The notes beneath the pieces were generated by a model. The model saw nothing but the letters and a program-made list of their open reading frames with translations, made no database searches and was not told the origin of the DNA. Positions 13,401 to 20,264 of a stretch of 64,000 nt of DNA are shown here, one piece after another. A program made the translations under genes and the position numbers. How positions within the stretch are numbered: position 1 is the first letter of the stretch; every line of letters begins with the position of its first letter. Origin of the DNA: Roseimaritima sediminicola (GTDB taxonomy: Bacteria; Planctomycetota; Planctomycetia; Pirellulales; Pirellulaceae); the NCBI RefSeq assembly GCF_009618275.1, contig NZ_WIAD01000026.1:1-64000 (forward strand), read 5' to 3'.

Positions 13401-16400
13401 GTCGATGGCCAGATCTTCACCATCGGTGACGGCAATGCCGCGGTGACGTTCGAATTCGATTTGACCGAATCCAATACCGGTGTGGCGCCCGGCAACGTAG
13501 CCATCCCCTACACCTTCGAGGCGATCGATCCCTTGACCGGGCTGGTTCGTCCTCAGACCCCCAGCGAGGTGGCCGCGTCGATCGTGACGGCGATCAACAG
13601 CCAAGTGGTCCAGTCGGTACTGGGCGTATCGGCCCAGCTTTCCAGCGGCCCCGATTCGTTGAGCGACCCGCAGGTGAATCTGCTGGGACTGTCGCTGGTA
13701 GATAACAGCGACAACGCCTTGCAGAACGTGACCCGGGCCGGTGGCCGCGGGGACAACAACCGTGATCGTGACGCCCAGGGCGTGATCCTGGTCGAAAACA
13801 GTCGCTTCCTGTTCAATTCGCAGTACGGCATCGATCTGGTGCACGACGTGACCGCGGACGTGGCCGGCAATACGACCGACAGCCTGGTGCGGTACCCGCG
13901 TAACCTGGTGGAACTGAATACCGAAGCCCTGGTGCCAGGCGTCGTCGTGCAGAGCAACGTCCTGGCCTACAACGATGTCGGTGGCCTGCGGGTCTCGGGC
14001 ATCGAAAACGGCGGCTCCGATCGCGACCCCGTACCCTTCGACCGGATCGTCAACAACACGATCATCGGCGGTGCGGTCACGCCCGGCAGGACCGCCCCGG
14101 CACAGATCATCCAAGGGACGTCCTTTTCGCAAGGGGTCCTCTCGTTTGCCGATGCCGTGGTCAGTTACTCGCCCGGCGCCAACGGTGGCCCCGAGCCGGA
14201 CGCGGAATTCCAGGACACGTTGACCGTGCTGGGACCGCCCGACCTGAGCGGCCGCGGCGCCGAACCGGTCGATGGCAGCTCCACGCTGTCGCTGGGCAAC
14301 GGTGGTGTGTTGGTGGTGCAGTTTGTCGACAACCGCCTGACCGGCAGCGGCGATTCGCGTCCGGACCTGGCGATCTTTGAAACCGGCGACGTGGAAAGCG
14401 TGCTGGTCGAGGTCAGCCGCGACGGGGTGACCTACACCGAAGTCGGCATCGCCGGCGGACTGACCAACCAGCTGGATATCGACGCGGCCGGTTTCGGACC
14501 GCAGGACCGTTTGGCCTTTGTACGCCTGACCGACCTGCGTCAAGGCACGCCCGGTTCGAGCACGATCGGCGCGGACATCGATGCGGTGGGAGCGATCTTC
14601 AGCGCTTCGGTCGACCTGTTCGTGCCCGGTGGCACGGGCATCACGGTTCGCCAGAACGCTTCGCCAACCCTGCTGAACAACGTCATCGCCAACTCCGACG
14701 TGGGCTTGGACGTGGACGCGTCGAGCAACAGTTCGGTCACCGGCGCTTCGGCGTTCTATCGCAACGATACGGCGGTCAGTGGGACCACCTCGCTGGGGAC
14801 GTTCCCGCAGATCGTTCCCGAGAGCGAAGAGTTGTTCGTCAGTGCCGGAGAGCTGATCTTCACGCCGGCCAGCGGGGCTTCGATCATCGATGCCTCGATC
14901 GACTCGCTGCAGGATCGGGCCAGCCTGGTCACGGTTCGCAATCCGTTGGGCTTGCCGCCCTCGCCCATCATCGCACCTCGCTTTGACGTCAACGGACAAT
15001 TGCGAGTGGACGATCCGAACGTGGAATCGCCCTTCGGATCCGGGGAAATCGTGTTCAAGGATCGCGGTGCCGAAGACCGCGGCGACACGACCGGTCCGCG
15101 AGCCGTACTGGTTACGCCGCGAGCCGAAGAGCAAGGCACCTTGGCCGGTACGGTCGAGGTGGTTGGCGCCCCGCAGTTCTTCGAGATCCAGTTGGTCGAT
15201 GGCATCGCGCCCAGCGACCCGGTTCCCGGCGTCGGTGTCGACGATCGCTCGGTCACCAGCAGTGCGATTCTGTTGCTGGAAAACGGCGTTCCGCTGGTCG
15301 ATGGGGTCGACTATCGCTTCGGCTACAACCCCAGCACGAACACGATTCGGCTGACCGCCCTGGCCGGTGTCTTCCGCACCGATGCGGTGTACGTGATCCG
15401 CATGCTGGATTCGGCCGATTCGGTGATCCAGGCCTCGGCCGGCAGCGATACGATCGATGGTCACATATTCAACGTCGTCGATCGCACCGGCGTGCTGACG
15501 CCGTTCGAATACGAATCGGGAATCACGCTGACGGTTCCGCAGAATCTGGTCGATGTGACCGGCGTCGACGGGACGCGGTTTACCGTGACCGATGGCCGCT
15601 TGCGATTCACCTTCGAACTGGACGACGACAACAGCGGCGCCGCCGCAGGTTCGGTCGCCGTTCCGGTGCCGGTCAACGCCACCGTGGACGAAATCGCCGA
15701 AGCGATCGCCAGCGTTGTGAACCAGTCGGCCTTGAACCTGACGGCCGTGGCCACAGGCGACGGCCAGGTCAACTTCACCGGCACCGACACCCTGTCGGTC
15801 GTGGATCCGCTGCAAAGCGGAATGACGGTTCGCGGTTCGATCGGTACCCAGGTCGGTTTCGGGATCGGAATTCCAGCCGATGTGGCTCTGCCCGATGGCG
15901 TCGAAGATGGCCAGACCTTCACGATCCGCCGTGGTGCGGTGCAAGAAGTGGTCTTCGAGATCGACACCAATAACTCGCTCAGCACCCCGGGTGCGGCGCG
16001 CGTGGAGGTGCCAGCCAATCCGACGATGGACCAATTGGCCACCGCACTGGTCTCCGCGATCAGTAGCGCTTCGCTGGGACTGGCGCCGGTCAACGTCGGG
16101 GGCGGACGCATCGTCCTGGGCGGCGACACGAATTACTCGCTGGACATGAGCGACACGGTGCTGACCCAGTTGGGAACGCCGGGACAGACCGCTTCGGTGC
16201 CGATTCAGATCGCTCCGGATGCTTCGCCCGAAGACGTGGCTGATACCGTCGTCGCTACGATCGAAGCGGCCAACCTGCCGGGCATCACCGCCCAGCGCGT
16301 CGGCTCTCGCGTGTACATCGACGGTTCGACCGACGTGGTCGGCGACAGCGTGCTGAACCTGGTAACGATCCAGGACGAAGTCGGCAACCTGCTGCAGAGC

Positions 16401-17300
16401 AATCAAGCCAACGGCCAGACCGAACTGACGATCTTTGTCGGTGGCGGGTTTGACTATGGTGATGCTCCCGCACCGTACCAGTCCTCACTGGCCGACGGCG
16501 GACCGCGATTGAAGGTCGACGACGGCCTGCGATTGGGAGCGACCGTCACGGCGGATTCCGATGCCAAACTACCCAATGCCGATCAGGACGACGGAGTCAC
16601 CTTCTCCGGTGCCCTGCGGCGTGGCTTCGACACCACGATCAACGTGGATGTGCAAAGCGACGGTTTGGCCTACGTGCTGGACATCCTGGTCGACTGGAAC
16701 GGCGACGGGGCCTTCGATGGACCCAACGAGGCGATGCGGTTTAATTCGCCGTTCCTCGGTTCGACCGCGCTCAGCGTGCCCGGTGATGCCGTTCTCGGCG
16801 AAACCTACGCTCGGGTGATCGTCACCGGCCAACGCACCGATCCGGAGACCGGCCAGTCGGTCTCGGTGGGCGAGATCGAAGATTATCCGATCACGATTCA
16901 GAACAACCCCTACCAGAATCCCGCGGGTCAATTCGACGTCAACGGTACCAACGGCGTGACTCCGCTGGATGCTCTGTTGGTGATCAACGCCCTGAACCGT
17001 TATCCCGGCAACAGCATCCCGCTGGACCCACCGCCTGCCGGCGTTAGTTTGCCGCCCTTCCCGGATGTTGATGGCAATGGTGCGGTCGAGCCGCGGGACG
17101 CGTTGTTGGTGGTCAACGAACTGAATCGTTTGTACCGCAACGACGGCCAGGGTGAAGCGGCCGCACGCAGCGGGTCGGTGTTCGACCAGCCGGCGGCGAT
17201 GGCGCTGGAAGACGTCTTGGATTCGTTGGCCGACGATCACGTCCAATCCCAGGACGGGGATCTGGCCGTCGACCGCGTGTTCTCGCAACTGGGAGAGTAG
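1473..17300 (+). CDS. Giant secreted multidomain protein (LEPR-type N-terminus, dead metzincin, PPC, beta-helix, GEVED, dockerin)
   Basis: A 5275-residue protein. I chose ATG 1473 because AGAGGA precedes it; an in-frame TTG at 1371 is much weaker. Order: basic N-terminus with the planctomycete extracellular motif LEALEQRQLMA (about 30-40); two related beta modules (about 109-215 and 223-318); a metzincin-like domain (about 600-760) whose zinc motif is degenerate (LVIGQLLGYGY, 735-745); a PPC-type beta-sandwich (about 788-894); parallel beta-helix starting near 933 (TLYVDKAASSVGNG); more PPC-like modules near 2102, 2457 and 3663; many copies of a DGxxFTI/AI-helix module between about 2900 and 4970; a GEVED-type domain (about 4992-5145, GEIEDYPI); and two dockerin type I repeats (about 5153-5222, DVNGTNGVTPLDALLVIN). 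It is probably an exported cell-surface or matrix protein. The antisense strand is open over long stretches, which I attribute to codon bias. Confidence 0.9.
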   Translation: MTSRNFGSRRSGLFSASDRRRAKRRQQNRKGLLEALEQRQLMAVGPELIGIQPNQGSLLFDGVELSVQPRELVFQFDETAQIDPTTLDGIQITRAGGDDQFEAAEATTDFGTGGAVLVDFRAAQGGISGNGITLEFTSVSSSSAALPTIDVDGKTISVVLNSNPVRETTVAGLLAALRSDAEASALVSGLQVTGGSSTRIGRSTPDGLQVVLGGANAATAITDFGTNNAVRVRVLSQTTGPEGRGQQLIVERRNFQGPALPAVLVNGNDVRVQINSHLGNETTVEQLINAINTNPQASQLLRLELQAGSPDTTIGDVATTYSPLTLTGASDVSVTPGYVGLGDSPREVVFRFAEPLPDDRYQINVFGQGAEALLDTEGRAFQDGQDFGLQFELDLGPQVLAVVPEPVRRGADGRLSPDVGVIEVHFNNDRLDATLATDPLFYRLFYSRGTATGNDDVLVTPELVTYNAVTNIARLQFAQPLARVPDPDNPGQFLTDGARLRIGQRDTGPNINSPLVPQDIALTVSDAGDSFDTAYALGGQFDVNAPGPQTVTFQSEIVNTTPYGLDLPAGPAVPGVQTIRPEDPTRLDRVVPLDYLRRGADRFDGISTIYYDFADSFLGDDPNSPGIDNDTTYFNIISEQQKDRVREALHQFSQYLGIQFVETNGGPAGDAFFTIAVGDLYGGDPSATSGDGGLAVVTRDRNGDGFDDLGVMDFQDFDESTDDQFGGEFFRGAMLVIGQLLGYGYADDLPQPVTQSTDSVFNPGTDNEAAFPSIADIVNGQYMYRPDSTDIDLYQFELTRPGTVSIQTFAERLPEASLLDTSLRLYRELADGTFEELAANDDYFSRDSLIELELTPGNYVFGVSASGNDSYDPAIEGTGFGGRTEGSYELRMNFVPSDDLTLKDITGKSLDGDADGRPGGVHNFWFVPADPSSTLYVDKAASSVGNGSINTPYRDLDDAIAAAQPGQTIRVVANGGADGLVHTFEDNFSYQIGVDAFGNPLQDGSSLTVPQGVTLVIDAGAVFKMQRSRVGIGSTSPTIDYSGAALQLLGTPTLLDAAGRPVTDDEGELVPGSVIFTSFNDDSVGAGNSPTFTPVPQAGDWGGLDFRGDLDAADQSRFNPEQAGLFLNHVQFADIRYGGGRVSVDGRSVVISPIDMAITRPTIVHSQIRNSADAAMAATPDTFAETRFDEPLYQAGGAFVPDYSRVGPDIHNNQIVGNSLNGLFVRVVTRAGSTLQPLTVQARFDDIDIPHILTENLVIEGTPGGPLVDSTAPSILLVNLTAEPATGSSSIPAGTYAYRITNVEAGGQESAASTRTAPVTLATPGGVRLTQLPRVPADGSFTARRLYRAPIDPATGQPTGPFELVAQLNSSTTTYVDTNADPGVPLVDRPQAFRARLDARLDIDPGTVLKIDSARIEARFGASLLAEGDPGLPVVFTSLQDSRYGGSGTFDTNSRGRDSGMEAGDWGGIYLGQGASGSFDNAVIAGAGGTTRIEGGFADFNALEVHQADLRLASSKFEFNADGREGDNGDRVGRGSNAAGTVFVRASQPVIVDNVFLGGEGAAITVDVNSLSYQSVGDTGRSTGRLDSVESLGNSGPLVRNNRLDDNDVNGMHVRGGELATRGVWDDYDIVHVVRDTIEVPNQFVYGGLQLESDARGSLVVKFQDDTEPAGLVIGGSLLTAEDQLRGIRDRIGGSLQLIGHPDFPVVLTTLADDFAGAGFRPDGQPQLDTNNDGLLGGNLTDQTGDSRLPTGPEVNNGLLIDNDVAQDTAGFFSALMGDGNEVVLSGVTALTTNQQLLINQDYVFAYTTYVVVGGTVTELSGTTITQPATLVSDDRVESRGTFAGPNGTVNWVATSLFQDGSTRLTTQLDLSSDGGGAIGDVQVISYLDEDVLAISDDILYTTGTPGQPDFRVFTIDDATRVGFSQGGYYTNDGVNQTGAQFEGWAADQFNDLVTAITAGTATFSVTGDIDTVDLPQGVDAGLGTTYGPNDVTTAFAWRTDVNASTSRITSFLELVPEDPSQSTGLERVTPGLWNGVTIREAASDRNVAAIAENESVAAISPGTNAIPGQSQFLGELAPSETAGDENRRIGFVVDGFLSQRDDVDVYSFIAESGTQVWFDIDRTDNSLDAVLELIDANGMVLARSNDSLAEEADPSLLFVSDRLDADSVRPMSEVSARTETQVLTIGGNVADAQGFLNLSLFGSAVTVAVEIDEFLANPAGSIQAAINANYRDVLGPVTVSLARRVERVVDPTDPTNVLEPGGDYELEVRFDNDLFLGSDVPNLAVDDSLLNIPGGGTVAMSARQEIDDSVLQDLYSTNRRDPGMRIVLPGENGTRNLYHIRVRSNDSPADPGVRKGLTSGAYNLQLRLRETDETPGTQVKFADVRYATTGLQIIGQPFHSPLLGEEYEQSAPNDTFAQAQPLGPYGVANDGTSGNAGPLNSDRLAKTIGGMLDSEDDIDWYQFDVRYEKLTRDNAALYLATIFDLDYADNFARADMAFYIYDAAGNLIMTAGDSNIADDQPRAGVGVDGADLSRGSGGTLDPYLGTTELSEGTYYVAISNQTRIPQQMDQFYVGTPTNPLLRLEPIDSVTRIAEDHIGHSGGGTAGEVQVPVLFDPAEAAIDYTLDDVVMYTIGRNNTGIQQTVNMINPFTGENYGSIGLPNQDIADFAFLPNGELFGYNRDLINGNPPNDTGVGYYRISSEDAGLTAIGASNIETYEVVVTADGPSVVRSDDGVHPEAMTFFGDGLGFFVGNRTATPQVGTFPNQRPEYLRNIVYQFDPQTGQAFSGAAGDRIVRTITVGGEDIQIDERASGAGTQIRERGYIETRLLDTAGNVLNPNTALRTQFVVTGATEVGLNGQTQSLIVDDFAAGGPTTFTIIGSDSTPYTFEFDSGPAFTFQYDDEIGASIRDGDQITVTTSSGATTYEFNTGPVLAVDSTQVVDGAQVVLTDAAGIERTFEFDQNGSVSAGAIAVAMRDENGDVLAPEDLYAGLADTITRADFGIVARATESLGRISLAGDSEAVLPTVSGSGLAVEGDFAVTPGMTEIRVEETATAEEFAQAMAAAIGNGTTVSHKGNRINFRGATDVDATSLQIANVFQTQTGRSGVSAGSGNIAVPFSVSDRDVDIAIRVAQAINNAGLGTTTAAANGRTVTLNNGAVTRNSVNPAFEVVNVSPGGTIRGIAMVGNVMYGVSDAGGLYRVTNPTGYTQGNIGDYVDTATDLVGINFTGLVRGPQTVEGGRYSNLLFGTTADGRVYAFNTAGELQPIFVGGQTNIDANGNGAVRGVAFSTLDRNLWGVTGTRRLDPGHGINPTFNGTRQGQIGGSSLYFGYERNNTGFANANVTAPRSAIGGNPLNVPRQDGQPIDNTYNFPGGAYGALESNPFSLVGYSSADQPYLYFNYFLESDNGLDAFRVYVVTEDGAEHLVSTNASFRDIGLRDDQYDEPTPGDGIDVDVQETFDNSDSWRQARVPLGEFAGRKGLRLRVEFSSSGQVGGGDPAIRALPGAELRDGQGFTISGQDFYLSFGPTVVTPPGSDIAAYYAAADAGVPGSAPDTRVTVNVAGITFVLNDGFRNVDTAAGEVNVPLFDPSVAGATPVARLTANEIASLLAPILEANAPAPVVDSSFDYAAESNDELSSATPVPLPDANATFTGTGRIEDPQDVDLFRVDLPAGATLEVMANPELGSSLTPRVRVFDSEGNPVSTQALPPFDPANPNRVLDFIRKVDVDTTYYVGISSQQNGNYNPTIAGSGTDGDVGNYTAEITVLRDYRVITNDNRIELTGGFPVMVPADSPLAVEESLNDVGLPVAVDSSMTAREVADAIREAAARRFAKGQLTGFGNSSSLVEFTGLSVDDSGPFGVGGNRYGDVFGDEGPRRTRDNTHEGVYIDDIIIGFAERGELATGATVDTGFIVDPSPNLTNPPQPVSELVTGSYQLEIRDASEYVASLFESRFRALDTNTRLTQSQTITAKGAADLVDGQIFTIGDGNAAVTFEFDLTESNTGVAPGNVAIPYTFEAIDPLTGLVRPQTPSEVAASIVTAINSQVVQSVLGVSAQLSSGPDSLSDPQVNLLGLSLVDNSDNALQNVTRAGGRGDNNRDRDAQGVILVENSRFLFNSQYGIDLVHDVTADVAGNTTDSLVRYPRNLVELNTEALVPGVVVQSNVLAYNDVGGLRVSGIENGGSDRDPVPFDRIVNNTIIGGAVTPGRTAPAQIIQGTSFSQGVLSFADAVVSYSPGANGGPEPDAEFQDTLTVLGPPDLSGRGAEPVDGSSTLSLGNGGVLVVQFVDNRLTGSGDSRPDLAIFETGDVESVLVEVSRDGVTYTEVGIAGGLTNQLDIDAAGFGPQDRLAFVRLTDLRQGTPGSSTIGADIDAVGAIFSASVDLFVPGGTGITVRQNASPTLLNNVIANSDVGLDVDASSNSSVTGASAFYRNDTAVSGTTSLGTFPQIVPESEELFVSAGELIFTPASGASIIDASIDSLQDRASLVTVRNPLGLPPSPIIAPRFDVNGQLRVDDPNVESPFGSGEIVFKDRGAEDRGDTTGPRAVLVTPRAEEQGTLAGTVEVVGAPQFFEIQLVDGIAPSDPVPGVGVDDRSVTSSAILLLENGVPLVDGVDYRFGYNPSTNTIRLTALAGVFRTDAVYVIRMLDSADSVIQASAGSDTIDGHIFNVVDRTGVLTPFEYESGITLTVPQNLVDVTGVDGTRFTVTDGRLRFTFELDDDNSGAAAGSVAVPVPVNATVDEIAEAIASVVNQSALNLTAVATGDGQVNFTGTDTLSVVDPLQSGMTVRGSIGTQVGFGIGIPADVALPDGVEDGQTFTIRRGAVQEVVFEIDTNNSLSTPGAARVEVPANPTMDQLATALVSAISSASLGLAPVNVGGGRIVLGGDTNYSLDMSDTVLTQLGTPGQTASVPIQIAPDASPEDVADTVVATIEAANLPGITAQRVGSRVYIDGSTDVVGDSVLNLVTIQDEVGNLLQSNQANGQTELTIFVGGGFDYGDAPAPYQSSLADGGPRLKVDDGLRLGATVTADSDAKLPNADQDDGVTFSGALRRGFDTTINVDVQSDGLAYVLDILVDWNGDGAFDGPNEAMRFNSPFLGSTALSVPGDAVLGETYARVIVTGQRTDPETGQSVSVGEIEDYPITIQNNPYQNPAGQFDVNGTNGVTPLDALLVINALNRYPGNSIPLDPPPAGVSLPPFPDVDGNGAVEPRDALLVVNELNRLYRNDGQGEAAARSGSVFDQPAAMALEDVLDSLADDHVQSQDGDLAVDRVFSQLGE

Positions 17301-17489
17301 TGGTTGCCCGTAGCCGAACTCGCCGGAGTTTGGGCGGGGTATAAAGAAACGCATCCAAAGTCTGACGACTTCAGCGACTTGGAATTCGCCTGGCAAGCTG
17401 GCGAGACTGGCTAGAATGGATTTGCTCGGGAGTTTTTCCTGAGTTTTGCGGAATCATTCGGCCGACCGATGTCTCTAAGGAGGCATCGG
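17301..17489. other. Short intergenic region with dispersed repeat
   Basis: Just after the giant gene there is a GTAGCCGAACTCGCCGGAGT-type unit (about 17307-17330), also seen at about 57586 and, inverted, at about 60160-60196. The half-site GACGACTTCAGCGACTTGG follows (about 17363). No clear terminator hairpin with a T tract was found. The region leads into a strong AAGGAGG at 17477-17483. Confidence 0.55.
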
Positions 17490-20114
17490 TTGGCCGCTGT
17501 TTTCGCTTCGGATCTTTGTTTTCGTTTGCTTATGCCCCTGGATCGCCACAAATTTGCTCGCGCCCGCCCCTCCGCCTCGCGTCGGCGACGGTTGCAGGTG
17601 GAATCGCTGGAGGGCCGTCGCTTGTTGGCGGCCGACCCGCTGGGGGCGGCTCCCCTGGGTGCAGCTCCCCTGGGTGCAGCTCCCCTGGGTGCGGGGGTGA
17701 CCGATACGGCCGAGTTCATGCTGGGCCGTGTGGCGGTGACTCCGGTGTTCTTTGAAAGCACCGGTGCGGCCAGTACGCAGGACTGGACGGAACAGGAGAT
17801 CGACGGCGTGCTGCAAAAAGTGCGGGACGCCATGCAGTGGTGGGTCGATACCTTGGATGGGCTGGGCTCGGTCCATACCCTGGAGTTTGTCTACGACGAG
17901 AGCTTCGCCCGGACGCCCTTCGAGACGACGTACGAACCGATCGATCAGATCTCTAACGCCCACGGCAACTACCTGGCGGAGTTTCTTACCGCCAGACAGA
18001 TGGACAGCAGGCTGTCGCTGCAGGACGCGGTCCGAGTCTTCAACCACCAACAACGCCTGGCGATGGACGCGGACTGGGGCGTCACGTTGCTGATCGTCGA
18101 CGCGTCGGACGATCCGGACGGCGCGTTCGCTCCCGGCGGTTCGTTTAACACCGCTTTCGCCTACGCCGGCGGAGCCTACATGGTGGTCCCCTCGACGCGC
18201 CCGGCGTCGGTGATCACCCACGAAATGGGGCACCTGTTCTGGACGCAGGATGAATACACCGGTGGCGATTCCTGGTCGGAGCATCGCGGCTACTACGACA
18301 CGCTGAACCTGAACGCCGCGGACAATCCGGATCCGGATTTTGTCCAGGAAATCAGCATCATGGCCGGCGGTACCTATCGCAGTTACGCCTACCAACAACA
18401 CGTCAGTCCGGCCTCGACGCTGGCCCTGGTCGGTTGGCAGGACAGCGATGGCGACGGGGTTTTTGACGTCTTGGACGTCCCGCTAGCCCTCGAGGGCGTC
18501 GGCCGATTCGATGCGGAAAACCAACGCTTGGAATTTCGTGGCGAAGCTCGAGCGGTGGCCCTGCCCAATCGGAATCCCGAAGGCTCTGGCAATGATATCA
18601 CGCTGAACCGGATCAGCCGCGTCGAATACCGCATCGATGACGGGCCCTGGCAGACGGCGGTGGCACCCGACCGGCAGGTTGCCGAGGTGGCCTTTGACGT
18701 TGCGGTTCCGGCCACCTTCACCACGGTCGATATCCGCGCCATCGACGCCGCGACCGGCGTGACCAGTCCCTCGATCACCGTGACGCCGTTGATTCCGGGA
18801 ACGGCACCCGCGTCGGCAACCGGTTACGTGTACCTGGATCAAAATACCGATGGTTTGCCGGACGCGGACGAAGCGGCGATCGGCGACGTGGTGGCGGAAG
18901 TGGTCGCCGCCACGGCGGGCGAGCTGCCGGTGGTGGCGAGCGTCGACGCACAGTCGGTCGCTTCGGGGCAGGTTCTAGAGGATTTGGCCGGATGGCAAAT
19001 CCGCGGCACGGCGGCCAAAAGCGACGGCCGGGTCGTCTTCGAAGGCGATAGCGGCGAAGTCGGGGGGCCGCGTTTGAAGTGGTACGACGTCACCCAGGGC
19101 GAGTGGAACGATCGTTGGTCGCCCTACGACCATTTGGAGGTTCGGCCCGAAGAAAACACGACTCAGGTTCAGGTGACCGTCGTGGCCCCGGCCGCCGGAG
19201 CCCGCGGGCGGCTGGAGGCCTACGATGCGGCCGGCAATCTGCTGGATCGCGAGACCTCGCCTGCCCTGGCCAGCGGAGCGACCGCGACGTTGACCGTTGC
19301 CGATCCCGGCAACCAAATCGCCAGCGTGCGGTTATTCGGACACGAGGGCACCGAAGTCTTGGTGAACCGGGTTCGCCTCGGCCCCCAGCTCTCCGCCCAT
19401 AGTGACGCCTCGGGTTTGTTGCGATTCGAGAACTTGCCCGCCGGTCGCTACCAGGTCCAGTTCGACCTGCCGCTGGTCATTCATCAGTCGCTGGGTACCC
19501 AGGAAATCACCGTTGGCGATTCCCAGCCGACCGCCACGTGGGGCGTCCAACGCGGGGCCAGCCCCTGGCAGAACTCGCAGGTCGCCACCGATGTCGATCG
19601 CAGCGACGGTGTGGAACCGATCGATGCTTTGATGGTGATTAATTATTTGAATCGTCACGGCACCGGACCGTTGCCCGCGTTTACCGCAGGCGCACCGCTG
19701 ATCGACGTCGACGGCGACGGCATCGTCGCGCCGGTGGACGCCTTGTTGGTCGTCAACGAACTGAACCGGCTGTCCCGCCAGGGCGGTCAATCCGCTGTGC
19801 AGCGCGAAGCGGCAAGCGGCGAAGCGGCCGATCAGGCCCTGCAAGCCGGCGGGTGGGTCGCGGCATCGCTCGAGGCGGAGGCCCCCGACCGGTTCCGCCG
19901 GGACGAAACCCGGTCGATATCCGCAGCGGAGGCGACCGACCGTGTTCTGGCCGATCCAGGAGCGAACGTTTTTTCGCCCCCTGACATGTCGATGAACCGC
20001 CCGCCAGCGGGTGGCTTGCACGGTTATAGCGGTCCTGAGGACGGTGACACCACGAAACCGGAGGATCCGGTGGATGCATTTTTTTTGGAACCTTTACGGT
20101 CCGATGGATTCTAA
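17490..20114 (+). CDS. Secreted metzincin-like zinc metalloprotease with SdrB-like and dockerin domains
   Basis: A predicted extracellular protease of 874 residues. I place the start at TTG 17490, six bases after AAGGAGG (17477-17483); an upstream ATG at 17469 precedes that site and an ATG at 17532 is too far from it. The N-terminus has the planctomycete motif LESLEGRRLLA, followed by four 15-bp repeats encoding PLGAA. The catalytic motif is HEMGHLFWTQD (244-254): two His, the general-base Glu, and an Asp in the third-ligand position as in snapalysin-type metzincins. A Met-turn candidate, SIMAGG, is near residue 291. An SdrB-like beta domain follows (about 445-470 onward), then two dockerin type I repeats (about 700-765, VEPIDALMVINYLNR and VAPVDALLVVNELNR). 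It lies between two giant non-enzymatic proteins and may process or remodel them. The substrate is unknown. Confidence 0.85.
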   Translation: MAAVFASDLCFRLLMPLDRHKFARARPSASRRRRLQVESLEGRRLLAADPLGAAPLGAAPLGAAPLGAGVTDTAEFMLGRVAVTPVFFESTGAASTQDWTEQEIDGVLQKVRDAMQWWVDTLDGLGSVHTLEFVYDESFARTPFETTYEPIDQISNAHGNYLAEFLTARQMDSRLSLQDAVRVFNHQQRLAMDADWGVTLLIVDASDDPDGAFAPGGSFNTAFAYAGGAYMVVPSTRPASVITHEMGHLFWTQDEYTGGDSWSEHRGYYDTLNLNAADNPDPDFVQEISIMAGGTYRSYAYQQHVSPASTLALVGWQDSDGDGVFDVLDVPLALEGVGRFDAENQRLEFRGEARAVALPNRNPEGSGNDITLNRISRVEYRIDDGPWQTAVAPDRQVAEVAFDVAVPATFTTVDIRAIDAATGVTSPSITVTPLIPGTAPASATGYVYLDQNTDGLPDADEAAIGDVVAEVVAATAGELPVVASVDAQSVASGQVLEDLAGWQIRGTAAKSDGRVVFEGDSGEVGGPRLKWYDVTQGEWNDRWSPYDHLEVRPEENTTQVQVTVVAPAAGARGRLEAYDAAGNLLDRETSPALASGATATLTVADPGNQIASVRLFGHEGTEVLVNRVRLGPQLSAHSDASGLLRFENLPAGRYQVQFDLPLVIHQSLGTQEITVGDSQPTATWGVQRGASPWQNSQVATDVDRSDGVEPIDALMVINYLNRHGTGPLPAFTAGAPLIDVDGDGIVAPVDALLVVNELNRLSRQGGQSAVQREAASGEAADQALQAGGWVAASLEAEAPDRFRRDETRSISAAEATDRVLADPGANVFSPPDMSMNRPPAGGLHGYSGPEDGDTTKPEDPVDAFFLEPLRSDGF

Positions 20115-20159
20115 CTGTCAGTAAGTCCGTAGGTCCGCGAATTCAAGCACAATGGTTTC

Positions 20160-20187
20160 TTGATAACCCGGTGAAGCTGGTTAATAT
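20160..20187 (+). promoter_or_regulatory. Candidate sigma70-type promoter
   Basis: TTGATA (20160-20165), 16-bp spacer, TAATAT (20182-20187). The expected start is near 20194, leaving a leader of about 70 nt before ATG 20265. This suggests that the third giant protein can be transcribed on its own. Confidence 0.5.
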
Positions 20188-20264
20188 GGGGACTCTGTGC
20201 CTGCTGAGCACACTCGCACTCGCAAAATCATTCCTTGCTGTCGAAAACGAAATTGGATTTGGCG

